From NCBI GenBank assembly GCA_022826665.1, contig JAJDUK010000073.1, forward strand, positions 1 to 33,608: 33,608 bases of DNA. Reading direction: 5' to 3'. Positions 16,356 to 24,795 of the stretch are shown piece after piece; positions within the stretch are counted from its first letter, which is position 1; each line of letters opens with the position of its first letter. This DNA is from Alphaproteobacteria bacterium. Its GTDB lineage: Bacteria > Pseudomonadota > Alphaproteobacteria > UBA828. A program made the translations under genes and the position numbers. The notes below the pieces were generated by a model that saw only the letters and a list, made by a program, of their open reading frames with translations, did not search any database and was not told the DNA's origin.

Positions 16356-16772
16356 ATGCACCAACCCGCCATTTCCGCCGCATTCGGTCCCGTGATCGAC
16401 GCCTACACCCGCGCCCAGGCGATCGAAGACGGCATCCTCGTCGACGTCTCCGAGACCGCCCGCGAGGCGGGCTTCAAGATTCCCGTCGCGCTCTCGCGTA
16501 CCGTTTGGGATCGCCTGGTCGCTCTCCCCGACGGTTATCGCGGCTTCCAGGACGAGCGCGGGCGCTTGTGGGACGTGCTCTGGATGGCGCGCCACTACGC
16601 GCTCCGCGCCTCCGACCGCGACCGCGTGAGAATGTGCGTGCTGGTGCGCGACATCCGCAAGGACCTCCACGACAGCAACCGGCCGCCCCGCAGGCACTTC
16701 CCCATCGTGGCGATCGGCGCCGACGACGACGGAGGGCCCGCGATCACCGTGATGTTCCCCGAAGACGACTGA
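16356..16772 (+). CDS. DUF6573-like protein (138 aa)
   Basis: The N-terminal half (DAYTRAQAIEDGILVDVSE, then REAGFKIPVALSRTVW) is the signature of DUF6573, a family of unknown function common in plasmids and phages. The C-terminal half alternates strands and helices (RVRMCVLVRDIRKDLH, then FPIVAIGADDDGG) and ends acidic. It is soluble, with no catalytic motif visible. The start at 16356 is supported by GAGGAATCCGGCC. It lies in a row of short genes between the GHKL and helicase genes. Function is unknown; presence in many mobile elements suggests a role in the element's own maintenance or in anti-host functions. Confidence 0.72.
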   Translation: MHQPAISAAFGPVIDAYTRAQAIEDGILVDVSETAREAGFKIPVALSRTVWDRLVALPDGYRGFQDERGRLWDVLWMARHYALRASDRDRVRMCVLVRDIRKDLHDSNRPPRRHFPIVAIGADDDGGPAITVMFPEDD

Positions 16773-16824
16773 GCGCGCCGCCGCGCCTCTCTACCGTCCG
16801 CATCCATGCCAGGGAGCAACGCCC

Positions 16825-17301
16825 ATGCAGACCCCCAGCCCCGAGCAGAAGCTCGAGATCGCGCGCCGCGTCCACGAGACCTTCGACCGCCCGAAGCGCT
16901 GGCACCAGGGCGGATGGGGCTGCGACGACGACGGCGACGTCATCGAGTTCGACGGCGGCTTCCACGTCGTCGACAACGACGAGGTCCGCCACCGTCCCGC
17001 GTTCCGCCTCGCCACGCCCGAGAGCCCGCGCTGCTTCTGCCTCGGCGCGGCCATCCGGATCCACGCCGGTTCGGTGCTCTGTCACGACCCATCCCATACC
17101 GGGGAGGCCACCGAAGCAATCTGCGCCGTCTACACCAGGCTCGCCGGCATCGACACCAGCGCCCGGGAACAGGATGCGGCGGACTTCGAGCCCCACCTCA
17201 ACAGCCTCATCGAATGGAACGACTCCGATGAGCGCTCCTTCGAGGACATCCGCGCGCTCACCGCCGCCGTGCTGCGCCACCTCGACGCGCAGCGCTGGTA
17301 G
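16825..17301 (+). CDS. DUF6197-like protein (158 aa)
   Basis: Shows the pattern W-HQGGWG at residues 26-32, RCFCLGAAI in the middle and LIEWNDSDERSFEDI near the end. This is the order of conserved blocks in DUF6197, a family of unknown function. The Cys pair in CFC may bind metal, but no partner residues are evident. ATG 16825 follows AGGGAGCAACGCCC. The gene uses backbone codons and has a short leader with CATCCAT upstream, like two other genes here. The family assignment is by pattern resemblance only. Confidence 0.55.
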   Translation: MQTPSPEQKLEIARRVHETFDRPKRWHQGGWGCDDDGDVIEFDGGFHVVDNDEVRHRPAFRLATPESPRCFCLGAAIRIHAGSVLCHDPSHTGEATEAICAVYTRLAGIDTSAREQDAADFEPHLNSLIEWNDSDERSFEDIRALTAAVLRHLDAQRW

Positions 17302-17377
17302 TCCCGGCCTCTGAAGGCCGCGCCCACGCCCGCCGCCCCAGGCGGAGTCCGGCCAGCCGGCGCCGGGCCGCCAGTGA

Positions 17378-17401
17378 CACGGCGCGAGAGATCTCGCCGT
17401 G
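17378..17401. other. Hairpin-forming palindrome before the C39-like gene
   Basis: CACGGCG at 17378-17384 pairs with CGCCGTG at 17395-17401. A competing inner stem GCGAGA/TCTCGC overlaps it, so two alternative hairpins are possible. It lies 37 bases before ATG 17439. It could be an RNA regulatory hairpin or an operator; no T-run follows, so it is not a standard terminator. Confidence 0.35.
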
Positions 17402-17438
17402 CGACCGACCCCATGCCCTTCCCACCCGGAGACCGTCC

Positions 17439-17972
17439 ATGCTGCACAGAATCACCGGCCGCGCCGTCAAGTGCGGCCCCGCCGCGATTTCCGCGATCGC
17501 CGGGGTGCCGACCCACGAGGCCGCCGCCGTCATCCGCCGCCTGTTCGACCGGCCCGCTGTCAACGGCGTCCACACCGACGAGCTCGCCGCCGCCCTCGAA
17601 GAGCTCGGCTGGGCCCCCGACTACGCGCTCCGCCACCCCAACTACCGCAACCGCCGCCACGCGCGCCGCGAGCAAGTCTGGAAACGCATCTTCGAGAACG
17701 TGCCGGTCGATGTCCGCGCAATCACGCTCGGGACGTTCCTGGACGCCGCGCCCGCGGGAACGTGGGCGATCTCGGCGGGCGGTCATTTCGTGGCGTATGC
17801 CGACGGCTTCGTCGCGGACTCCAGTGCCTGGTTCTCGCGCCGGCCCGTCCGCTGGTTCCGCGCCAATCCCGACCACGGCCGCGTCGCCCTGCGGCGCGTC
17901 CGCGAGGCCGTCCGGTTCGTCCGCATTGCGCCGGGCCATTTCATCCGCAGCCCGCGCCCGGAAAGGAGCTGA
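17439..17972 (+). CDS. Putative cysteine-peptidase-fold (C39/papain-like) protein (177 aa)
   Basis: The N-terminus contains KCGPAAISAIAG, in which Cys12 and the helix after it resemble the catalytic Cys segment of C39-type peptidases (CGPAA). Near residue 115 GGHFVAYADGFVADS gives a His followed by an Asp, matching the His-Asp part of the triad. A preceding Gln or Asn oxyanion residue was not identified. There is no signal peptide, so it would act in the cytoplasm. It could be a peptidase, a transglutaminase-like enzyme or an inactive relative. It ends three bases before the next gene start, so the two are probably co-expressed. The assignment rests on motif order only. Confidence 0.55.
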   Translation: MLHRITGRAVKCGPAAISAIAGVPTHEAAAVIRRLFDRPAVNGVHTDELAAALEELGWAPDYALRHPNYRNRRHARREQVWKRIFENVPVDVRAITLGTFLDAAPAGTWAISAGGHFVAYADGFVADSSAWFSRRPVRWFRANPDHGRVALRRVREAVRFVRIAPGHFIRSPRPERS

Positions 17973-17975
17973 GCC

Positions 17976-18620
17976 ATGCCCCGCACCGTCGAGACCGTCG
18001 TCTATGCCATCGAGGAATTGTCGGACACGGCGAAGGAGAGCGCCCGCGCCTGGTTTCGCGCAACCTGCCTCGAACACGAGTGGTACGACGCCGTGTTCGA
18101 GGATTTCGAGACGATCTGCCGGATCCTCGGCGTGACGCTCAGGACCAGCCCCGTGAAGCTCTTTGGCGGGGGAACCCGGGAGAACCCTCACCTGTTCTTT
18201 CGCGGGTTCGCCTCGCAAGGCGACGGCGCCTCGTTCGAGGGCTCCCTCGGATATGCCCCCGGCGGGGCGAGGGCCATCCGCGCCCATGCGCCGAAGGACG
18301 AGGAGCTGCACCGCATCGCGGACGAGTTGCAGGCGGCGCAGAAGCGCAACTTCTTCCAGCTCACCGGCTCCATCCGGACGCGCGGCCACTACTGCCACGA
18401 GTACAGCATGGAGATCGATGTCGAGCGCGACAGCCCGACCTGGCAGCCGATGACCGACGGCGCCGAGGACGTCCTGATCGAGGCGATGCGCGACCTCGCG
18501 CGCTGGCTCTACCGCCAGCTCGAACGCGAGTACGACTATCTCACGTCCGACGACGCCGTCGACGAGGCAATCGTCGTCAACGCCTTCACGTTCACGGCGG
18601 AAGGCCGGCGTTTCGGCTGA
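17976..18620 (+). CDS. Protein often annotated as 'antitoxin of toxin-antitoxin stability system' (214 aa)
   Basis: Resembles a family seen in phages and plasmids and commonly given that antitoxin name, although its role is not proven. Typical blocks are EELSDTAKESARAWFR near the N-terminus, EWYDAVFEDFETICRILGV (35-53), a beta-rich middle (LFFRGFASQGDGASFEGSL), and YRQLEREYDYLTSDDAVDEAI near the end. ATG 17976 follows GAAAGGAGCTGAGCC and is three bases after the C39-like stop. No toxin gene is adjacent, unless the preceding C39-like protein serves as partner, which would be new. Confidence 0.65.
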   Translation: MPRTVETVVYAIEELSDTAKESARAWFRATCLEHEWYDAVFEDFETICRILGVTLRTSPVKLFGGGTRENPHLFFRGFASQGDGASFEGSLGYAPGGARAIRAHAPKDEELHRIADELQAAQKRNFFQLTGSIRTRGHYCHEYSMEIDVERDSPTWQPMTDGAEDVLIEAMRDLARWLYRQLEREYDYLTSDDAVDEAIVVNAFTFTAEGRRFG

Positions 18621-18802
18621 GGCACCCAGCCGTTCCCGGCACGGCGGCCTCGACAGACCCGCCAATCACACCATCCCCATAGCACCCCGCCGCGCCCGTA
18701 CCACCCGGCGCCAGAGCGCCGCCACCGCCTGAGTCCCCCCGACCCCGGTCCGCGCCGTCCCGAGGCGAGGCAGCCGGCCGGGGGCAGGCCCGGCGAGGCG
18801 GT

Positions 18803-18821
18803 GCGGGGGCGACTGCCCCGC
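18803..18821. other. GC hairpin in the leader of the helicase/methylase gene
   Basis: GCGGGG (18803-18808) and CCCCGC (18816-18821) form a 6-bp perfect stem with a seven-base loop, 46 bases before ATG 18867. The 246-base region from 18621 holds no gene. It is a GC-rich spacer of the kind seen before several genes in this block. Confidence 0.35.
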
Positions 18822-18866
18822 GCCGCCCGGCCGGCGGTCCCTCGCATTGCCAATCCGGAGAACGCC

Positions 18867-21800
18867 ATGCTCGACGCCCACCCGGCGCCGGACGCGCCCG
18901 CGCGCCCGCCGCTCTCTCCCGTATCCGCTCCGGCCTCCGCCCCGGCGCCGAATGCCCCGGACGGCTCCGCCGCGCTCCTCGACGCCGCCCGGCGCCTCCT
19001 CCCGGCGCTCGAAGCCGGCCGGTCCCTCGACGCCTCGACGCTCCGCGCCGCCATGACCCGCGCCTGCGGCGCGAGCGACGCAGACGGCGCCTGGGTGTGG
19101 AAGGACGCCTACGAGGCGGCCGAGGCCGCCGTGGTGCTGTTCGTCCAGCGCTACGGACGCGCCATGCGCCGGCGTGCGGGCGCCGGTGCGGACGGCCCCC
19201 GCACGATGCTGGCTATGCTGGCCGCCGTCGCCGCGCTGGAGCCCTCCCACACGAAGCGCTCCGAGGAGCAGGTCCGCCTCCAGCAGTTCTCGACCCCGCT
19301 CCCGCTCGCCTATGCCGCGCTCCGCGCCGCCGCGGTGCGGCCCGGCGACACCGTGCTGGAGCCGTCAGCGGGAACCGGCATGCTCGCCGTCATGGCCGAG
19401 TGCGCGCTCCGCAAGGACGCCGCCGGCAGCCTCCACCTCAACGAGATCGCCGCCGTCCGCGCCGGGCTCCTCGCGGGGTTGTTTCCCGGCACCGCCGTCA
19501 CCCGCCACAACGCCGAGACCATCGCCGACCGCTTGGCCGAAGCGCGGCCCACCGTGGTGCTGATGAACCCGCCGTTCTCCGCCAGCCCCGGCATCGAGCG
19601 CATCCGCCACGATGCGGACCTCCGCCACCTCCGCTCGGCCTTCTCGATGCTCCCGCCGGGCGGCCGGCTCGCCGCCATCACCTCGGCCCACTGCGTGCCC
19701 GGCGACGCCGCCTGGACCGGCGCCTTCGCCTCGCTCGACCCCGGTGCGCGCGTGGTGTTCACGATGGCGATCGACGGGCGGGCGTATGCCCGGCGCGGCA
19801 CCGGCTTCGACACCCGGCTCACCGTCCTCGACCGGAGCGACGCGCCCGGCATCGAGGTGGACGGTTCGGCCAGGGCCGCCGATGCCGCCGCGCTGCTCGA
19901 TGCCGTGCTCGACGCCGTGCCGGCCCGGCTGCCCATCACGCCGGTGCCGGGCGCCGACCTCTTCGGCCACACCCCCGCCAAGCGTCCCGCGACCTCCCGG
20001 GCCACGCGCAAGCCAGCCGGCCAGCCGGCGCCGAAGGCCGCGCATGACTGGGGACCGGTCAGCGAGCTCGCGGTCGAGACCGGCCCTGCCGACACCGGCG
20101 GACCCGCCGCAACGACCGCCGGCCCCTACGAGCCGTGGCGGCCGAGCGTCGTCCGCGTGCCGGGCGCGATTCCGCACCCGACGCCGCTCGTGCAGTCCGG
20201 CGCCATGGCCGCGGTGCCGCACCCGGTGCCGGCCTACCGCCCGATGCTGCCCGAGCGCGTCGTCACCGACGCACTGCTCTCCGACGCCCAGCTCGAAAGC
20301 ATCGTCTTGGCGGGCGAGGCCCATTCGCGCCACCTCGCCGCCGACTACCGCATCGGCTCGGGCTGGGAGACCGTCCACCGCTGCCGCGAGGACGAGGGCG
20401 ACGAGGTCGACACCGCCTTCGTCACCGACGACGGGGAAACGCTGTCGGCCCCGGTCCGCCTCCGCCGGGGCTGGATGCTGGGCGACGGCACCGGGGCGGG
20501 GAAGGGCCGCCAGGTCGCCGCCCTCGTGCTCGACAACTGGCTGCGCGGCCGCAAGCGCGCCCTCTGGCTCTCGCAGTCCGACAAGCTCGTCGAAGACGCG
20601 CGCCGCGACTGGACCGCCCTCGCGGGACGCGAGGACGACGTCATCACGCTCGGCAAGTTCCGCCAGGGAGCGGAGATCCCGCTCGCCGAAGGCATCCTCT
20701 TCGCCACCTACGCGACGCTGCGCTCACCGGCCCGGCAGGGCAAGCCCTCGCGCCTCGACCAGATCGTCGGCTGGCTCGCGGGCTCGCTCGACGAAGACGA
20801 CCGCCACGGCTTCGAGGGCGTCATCGTCTTCGATGAGTCCCATGCGATGGCGAACGCGGCGGGGTCCAAGGGCAACCGGGGCGAGGTCGCGCCGTCGCAG
20901 CAGGGCCGCACGGGGCTCCGCCTCCAGAACGCGCTTCCCGACGCGCGCATCGCCTACGTGTCGGCGACCGGCGCCACCACCGTTCCGGGCCTCGCGTATG
21001 CCGGCAGGCTTGGCCTGTGGGCCGCCGGGGAGACGCCGTTCGACACCCGCGTCGAGTTCGTCTCCGCGATGGAGGCGGGCGGCGTCGCCGCGCTCGAAGT
21101 CGTCGCGCGCGACTTGAAGGCCCTCGGGCTCTACCAGGCCCGCGCCCTCAGCTACGACGGCGTCGAGGTCGACATCCTGGAGCATCCGCTGAGCGACGCC
21201 CAGAGGCGCATCTACGACGCCTATGCCGGCGCCTTCAAGGTCATCCACCACAACATCCAGGAAGCGCTGAAGGCGACCGGCATCACCGAGGGCGATTCCA
21301 CCCTCAACAAGAACGCCAAGTCCGCCGCCATGAGCGCCTTCGAGGGCGCGAAGCAGCGCTTCTTCGGCCACCTGTTGACGTCGATGAAGTGCCCTTCGCT
21401 CATCCGCGCGATCGAGGCCGACCTCGACGCCGGCCGCTCCGCCGTCATCCAGCTCGTGTCCACCGGCGAGGCGCTGATGGAGCGCCGCATCGCCGAGATC
21501 CCCGCGTCCGAATGGGACGACATCAACGTCGACCTGACGCCGCGCGAGACCGTCATCGAGTTTCTGGCCCACGCCTTCCCGGTGCAGCTCCAGGAGCCGT
21601 TCACCGACGACGAGGGCAATCTCATGTCCCGTCCGGTGTTCGACGAGGACGGCAACCCCGTCGTCTGCCAGGAGGCCGCGGCGAGGCGCGACGCGCTCAT
21701 CGAGAAGCTCGCGTCATTGCCGCCGGTGCCGTCGGCGCTCGACCAGATCGTGCAGCACTTCGGGCACGACGCGGTGGCAGAGGTCACCGGCCGGTCGCGC

Positions 21801-23351
21801 CGGGTACTGAAGATTACCGACGCGCGCGGCGAGCGCCTCGCGCTCCGCAGCCGGCCCGCCTCGGCCAACCTCGCCGAGACCGCCGCGTTCATGGACGGCG
21901 AGAAGCGCATCCTCGTGTTCTCGATGGCGGGCGGCACCGGGCGGAGCTATCACGCCGATCTCTCCTGCGGCAACACCGAGCGGCGCATCCACTACCTGCT
22001 GGAGCCGGGATGGCGCGCCGACCAGGCCATCCAGGGCCTGGGCCGCACCCACAGGACGCACCAGGCATCGGCGCCGCTCTTCCGCCCCGTGGCGACCGAC
22101 GTGAAGGGCGAGAGGAGGTTTATCGCGACGATCGCGCGCAGGCTCGATTCCCTCGGCGCGATCACGCGCGGCCAGCGCGATTCGCAGACCGCGATGGGCG
22201 GCGACGCCACGCTCTTCCGCGAGAGCGACAACCTGGAGAGCCTGTACGCCAAGGCGGCGCTCCGGCAGTTCTACATGGCGCTCTGGCGGGGCTCTATCGA
22301 CGGCTGGTCGCTCGCCGACTTCGAGGAGGCCACCGGCTTGAAGCTCGTCCACGAGGGGACGCTGAAGGAGGAGCTGCCGTCGATGTCGCGGTTCCTGAAC
22401 CGGCTGCTGGCGCTGCCCATCGCCGAGCAGAACCAGCTCTTCGCGGCGCTCGAAGAACGCATCGAGGCCAACATCGAACAGGCCGTCGAGGCCGGCACTT
22501 ATCATGCCGGCGTCGAGACGGTGCGCGCGGACTCGCTCTCGACCGCCGGCCGGGAGACGCTGTACGAGCATCCCCGCACCGGGGCGGTGACCGACCTCGT
22601 CGAGATCGTCCGCCGCGACCGGCTGGAGCCCACCACCGCGGACCACGCGCTCGGCATCGGCGGCTACGATCCCGGGCCCGACGGCAAGCCGCGCCTCATC
22701 GTGAACGCGCGCTCGAAGCGCGCCGCCGTCCTGCTGGCCGCGCCCTCGCGCATGTTCGACGACGGCGGGGTGCAGGAGCGGGTCCGGCTCGTCCGGCCCG
22801 CGACCCGCGAGACGATGGCGCGGCCCGAGCTTGAGGCGTCCAATTGGCGCCCGGCGGACGAGGCCACCTGGCGCACGCTCTGGGAGCACGAGATCGCCGG
22901 GCTGCCGACGCACCGCGAATCGCGTTTCTGGCTCGCGGCGGGATTGCTCCTGCCCGTCTGGGACCGCCTGCCGTTCGAGAACATGCGGGTGCGCCGGCTC
23001 ACCACCGACGCCGGCGAAGCGCTCATCGGCCGCGTGCTCGACGCCGAGCAGGTGCGCGCCGTGCGCACGAGCTTCGGCCTCGACGGCGACTTCGCCATGA
23101 CCGGTGAGGAAGCCTTCGAGGCGGTCATGGGCCGCGGCACGGCGCTCGCGCTGGCCAATGGCTGGCGGCTCGCGCGCCGGCGCATCATGGGCGCCGACCG
23201 CGTCGAGATCGAGGGACCGGACGACGGCGACACCGATGCGCTCAAGCGCATGGGATGCACCGTCGAGATCGTCGCCTGGCGCGCCCGCGCCTTCGCCCCC
23301 GGCGCGCACGTGCTCGACCGCATCCTCGAACGCTGGCCGCTCGCCGCGTAA
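18867..23351 (+). CDS. DNA N6-adenine methylase fused to strawberry-notch-type helicase (1494 aa)
   Basis: Residues about 130-300 are a class I methyltransferase. Motif I is EPSAGTG (165-171) and motif IV is NPPF (234-237), the latter typical of N6-adenine enzymes. Residues about 490-1100 are a superfamily 2 helicase of the strawberry-notch type: Walker A GDGTGAGKG (539-547), DESH box (656-659), then GGTGRSYHADLS (from about 1021) and GLGRTHRTHQ (near 1055-1065) of the second RecA lobe. The last 400 residues are unrecognised. Such giant fusions occur in plasmids, phages and integrated elements and are thought to act on element DNA or on defence. The start at 18867 follows CCGGAGAACGCC; an upstream in-frame GTG reads as spacer. 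Confidence 0.87.
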   Translation: MLDAHPAPDAPARPPLSPVSAPASAPAPNAPDGSAALLDAARRLLPALEAGRSLDASTLRAAMTRACGASDADGAWVWKDAYEAAEAAVVLFVQRYGRAMRRRAGAGADGPRTMLAMLAAVAALEPSHTKRSEEQVRLQQFSTPLPLAYAALRAAAVRPGDTVLEPSAGTGMLAVMAECALRKDAAGSLHLNEIAAVRAGLLAGLFPGTAVTRHNAETIADRLAEARPTVVLMNPPFSASPGIERIRHDADLRHLRSAFSMLPPGGRLAAITSAHCVPGDAAWTGAFASLDPGARVVFTMAIDGRAYARRGTGFDTRLTVLDRSDAPGIEVDGSARAADAAALLDAVLDAVPARLPITPVPGADLFGHTPAKRPATSRATRKPAGQPAPKAAHDWGPVSELAVETGPADTGGPAATTAGPYEPWRPSVVRVPGAIPHPTPLVQSGAMAAVPHPVPAYRPMLPERVVTDALLSDAQLESIVLAGEAHSRHLAADYRIGSGWETVHRCREDEGDEVDTAFVTDDGETLSAPVRLRRGWMLGDGTGAGKGRQVAALVLDNWLRGRKRALWLSQSDKLVEDARRDWTALAGREDDVITLGKFRQGAEIPLAEGILFATYATLRSPARQGKPSRLDQIVGWLAGSLDEDDRHGFEGVIVFDESHAMANAAGSKGNRGEVAPSQQGRTGLRLQNALPDARIAYVSATGATTVPGLAYAGRLGLWAAGETPFDTRVEFVSAMEAGGVAALEVVARDLKALGLYQARALSYDGVEVDILEHPLSDAQRRIYDAYAGAFKVIHHNIQEALKATGITEGDSTLNKNAKSAAMSAFEGAKQRFFGHLLTSMKCPSLIRAIEADLDAGRSAVIQLVSTGEALMERRIAEIPASEWDDINVDLTPRETVIEFLAHAFPVQLQEPFTDDEGNLMSRPVFDEDGNPVVCQEAAARRDALIEKLASLPPVPSALDQIVQHFGHDAVAEVTGRSRRVLKITDARGERLALRSRPASANLAETAAFMDGEKRILVFSMAGGTGRSYHADLSCGNTERRIHYLLEPGWRADQAIQGLGRTHRTHQASAPLFRPVATDVKGERRFIATIARRLDSLGAITRGQRDSQTAMGGDATLFRESDNLESLYAKAALRQFYMALWRGSIDGWSLADFEEATGLKLVHEGTLKEELPSMSRFLNRLLALPIAEQNQLFAALEERIEANIEQAVEAGTYHAGVETVRADSLSTAGRETLYEHPRTGAVTDLVEIVRRDRLEPTTADHALGIGGYDPGPDGKPRLIVNARSKRAAVLLAAPSRMFDDGGVQERVRLVRPATRETMARPELEASNWRPADEATWRTLWEHEIAGLPTHRESRFWLAAGLLLPVWDRLPFENMRVRRLTTDAGEALIGRVLDAEQVRAVRTSFGLDGDFAMTGEEAFEAVMGRGTALALANGWRLARRRIMGADRVEIEGPDDGDTDALKRMGCTVEIVAWRARAFAPGAHVLDRILERWPLAA

Positions 23352-23440
23352 GCCCGGCCTGCCCGATACGTGTGGCCGGCCCGCCGCGCTTCGGCGGCGC
23401 CGGCGCCTCCGCTACCATCCCCCGCGGCGATGCCGCCCCG

Positions 23441-23464
23441 GGGGCACATGCCGCCGGCCCGCCG
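23441..23464 (+). repeat. GC-rich 24-bp repeat, copy 1
   Basis: Twenty-three of 24 bases match the copy at 24640-24663 (core GGCACRTGCCGCCGGCCC). Both copies lie in intergenic spacers, this one after the helicase gene. The core contains a near-palindrome, GGCAC then RTGCC. Confidence 0.55.
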
Positions 23465-23502
23465 CCCGCGGCCACCGCAACGCGCCCAAGGAGACCGCTC
23501 CG

Positions 23503-23772
23503 ATGACCGCCCAGACCCTGCCCGACGAACCGAACTTCTGCTTCGTGCCGGCCTACGACATCGAGACCGAGATGCAGCAGATCCGCATCGTCATTGAGGG
23601 ACTCGCCGGCCACGTCCCGACCGCGCTGATTGCGCTGCACCTCGACGACGCGCTCTCGATCTGCGACAAGCTGAACCGGCGCCTCGGCCTGACGAGGGAC
23701 CAGTGGACCGCGCTCGCGGCCCAGTCCATGCGCGCCGAGACGCCCGAGCCCGGCGACCCCGCCGAGCACTGA
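23503..23772 (+). CDS. Hypothetical protein (89 aa)
   Basis: A short acidic protein with a conserved-looking start (NFCFVPAYDIETEMQQI) and a central amphipathic helix with LIALHLDDALSICDKLNRRLG. It has no membrane segment or catalytic motif. ATG 23503 is supported by CCAAGGAGACCGCTCCG. It lies 151 bases after the helicase/methylase gene behind a GC-rich spacer, and may be a small accessory of that enzyme. The family was not recognised. Confidence 0.6.
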   Translation: MTAQTLPDEPNFCFVPAYDIETEMQQIRIVIEGLAGHVPTALIALHLDDALSICDKLNRRLGLTRDQWTALAAQSMRAETPEPGDPAEH

Positions 23773-23794
23773 CACGCCGCCCGCCTTGTCCCGA

Positions 23795-23815
23795 TATAGT
23801 GAAACCCCTATAGTG
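23795..23815 (+). promoter_or_regulatory. Direct repeats TATAGTG x2 before the HigB-like gene (promoter/operator)
   Basis: TATAGTG at 23795-23801 is repeated exactly at 23809-23815, 14 bases apart, in a locally AT-richer stretch 17 bases before ATG 23832. Both copies contain a -10-like TATAGT, so they may be overlapping promoter and operator elements bound by the XRE antitoxin. This fits the autoregulation usual for HigBA loci. Confidence 0.45.
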
Positions 23816-23831
23816 CGGAGCCGACGGTGTC

Positions 23832-24188
23832 ATGCTGAAGCCAGTCGAATGGATGGGGTCGAGCAAGGCCGATCTGAAGCGCTTCCCCGACCCGGTGCAG
23901 GGCCGCATGGGGTTCGCGATCTACCGCGCCCAGCTCGGACGCCGCCACCGCGACGCCAAGGCGCTGAAGGGCTTCGGCTCCGGCGTCCTGGAGGTCGTCG
24001 CGCGCCACGACGGCGACACCTTCCGGGCTGTCTACACGGTCCGGTTCGAGGCTGCCGTCTATGTCCTGCACGCCTTCCAGAAGAAGGCGAAGCGAGGCAT
24101 CGCGACGCCGAAGCCCGAGCTCGACCTGGTGCGCCGCCGCTTGGCCGCCGCCGAGCGGCACTACCGTGACACGCAGCGTGGAGACTGA
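23832..24188 (+). CDS. HigB/Gp49-like toxin of the RelE superfamily (118 aa)
   Basis: The sequence matches phage-derived Gp49/HigB-like toxins: an N-terminal SKADLKRFP, a basic helix VQGRMGFAIYRAQLGRRHRD, then LKGFGSGVLEVVARHDGDTFRAVYTV and VYVLHAFQKKAKRG. Toxins of this superfamily cleave mRNA on the ribosome. The toxin precedes its antitoxin, as in hig loci. The stop is four bases before the antitoxin start. The key motif LHAFQKK is intact, so the toxin is probably active. Confidence 0.85.
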   Translation: MLKPVEWMGSSKADLKRFPDPVQGRMGFAIYRAQLGRRHRDAKALKGFGSGVLEVVARHDGDTFRAVYTVRFEAAVYVLHAFQKKAKRGIATPKPELDLVRRRLAAAERHYRDTQRGD

Positions 24189-24192
24189 CGCA

Positions 24193-24531
24193 ATGGAACC
24201 CACCGACACGACCGTGGAACGCGGCAGCGGCAACGTCTTCGCCGATCTCGGCTTCCCCGACGCCGACGCCCACCTCGTCAAGGCCGACCTGGTGAGCCGC
24301 ATCGACGACATCGTGCGCGATCGCGGTTTGACGCAGACCGAGGCCGCGCGGCTGATGGGCCTCACCCAGCCCGACGTGTCGCGGCTCCTGCGCGGTGACT
24401 TCCGCGAGTATTCGCTGGAGCGCCTGTTCCGCCTGCTCAACGCGCTCGGGCGCGACATCGACATCGTCATCCGCCAGCCCCGTTCCACCGACGGCGGGCG
24501 GCTGCGCATCGCCGCCGCCGAACCCGCCTGA
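24193..24531 (+). CDS. XRE-family antitoxin, HigA-like (112 aa)
   Basis: Contains a helix-turn-helix of the XRE type at about residues 42-95: IDDIVRDRGLTQTEAARLMG, then LTQPDVSRLLRG, then YSLERLFRLLNALGRDIDIVI. The antitoxin should bind the toxin and repress the operon through the upstream repeats. The short N-terminal part (FADLGFPDADAHLVKADL) is typical of the longer antitoxins paired with Gp49-type toxins and probably contacts the toxin. The start at 24193 is placed four bases after the toxin stop. Confidence 0.87.
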   Translation: MEPTDTTVERGSGNVFADLGFPDADAHLVKADLVSRIDDIVRDRGLTQTEAARLMGLTQPDVSRLLRGDFREYSLERLFRLLNALGRDIDIVIRQPRSTDGGRLRIAAAEPA

Positions 24532-24639
24532 CGCCTGCGCCGAGCGGGCCGGCCGCCGCTGCGCAGCCGGCCCGGCGTCCGCCGCCTCCCTCCTACCCGC
24601 CCCGGACGGGACGTCCCGCCGGCCGGCCTTCGGCCGTCG

Positions 24640-24663
24640 GGGGCACGTGCCGCCGGCCCGCCG
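24640..24663 (+). repeat. GC-rich 24-bp repeat, copy 2
   Basis: Matches 23441-23464 with one difference. It sits in the 264-base gene-free spacer between the antitoxin and the RadC-like gene, next to a GGCC-TTC-GGCC hairpin (24624-24634 region). With copy 1 it suggests that spacer sequences in this block share an origin or a function. Confidence 0.55.
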
Positions 24664-24795
24664 TCCCCCGGCAAGCCTCCTACGACCCGCCTCGCACATC
24701 GCAACGAGGCGGAGTCGGGCGCAGGTGAGGGCGCGGACCGGAAGGGCGGTGAAGAGCCTCCGGCCGCGCCCCAACGTGCCGACCATGGAGACGTC

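Noticed and set aside
21714-23309. Minus-strand 531-codon open frame opposite the helicase gene
   Set aside because: No recognisable motif and mirror-codon composition. The plus strand holds the helicase motifs.
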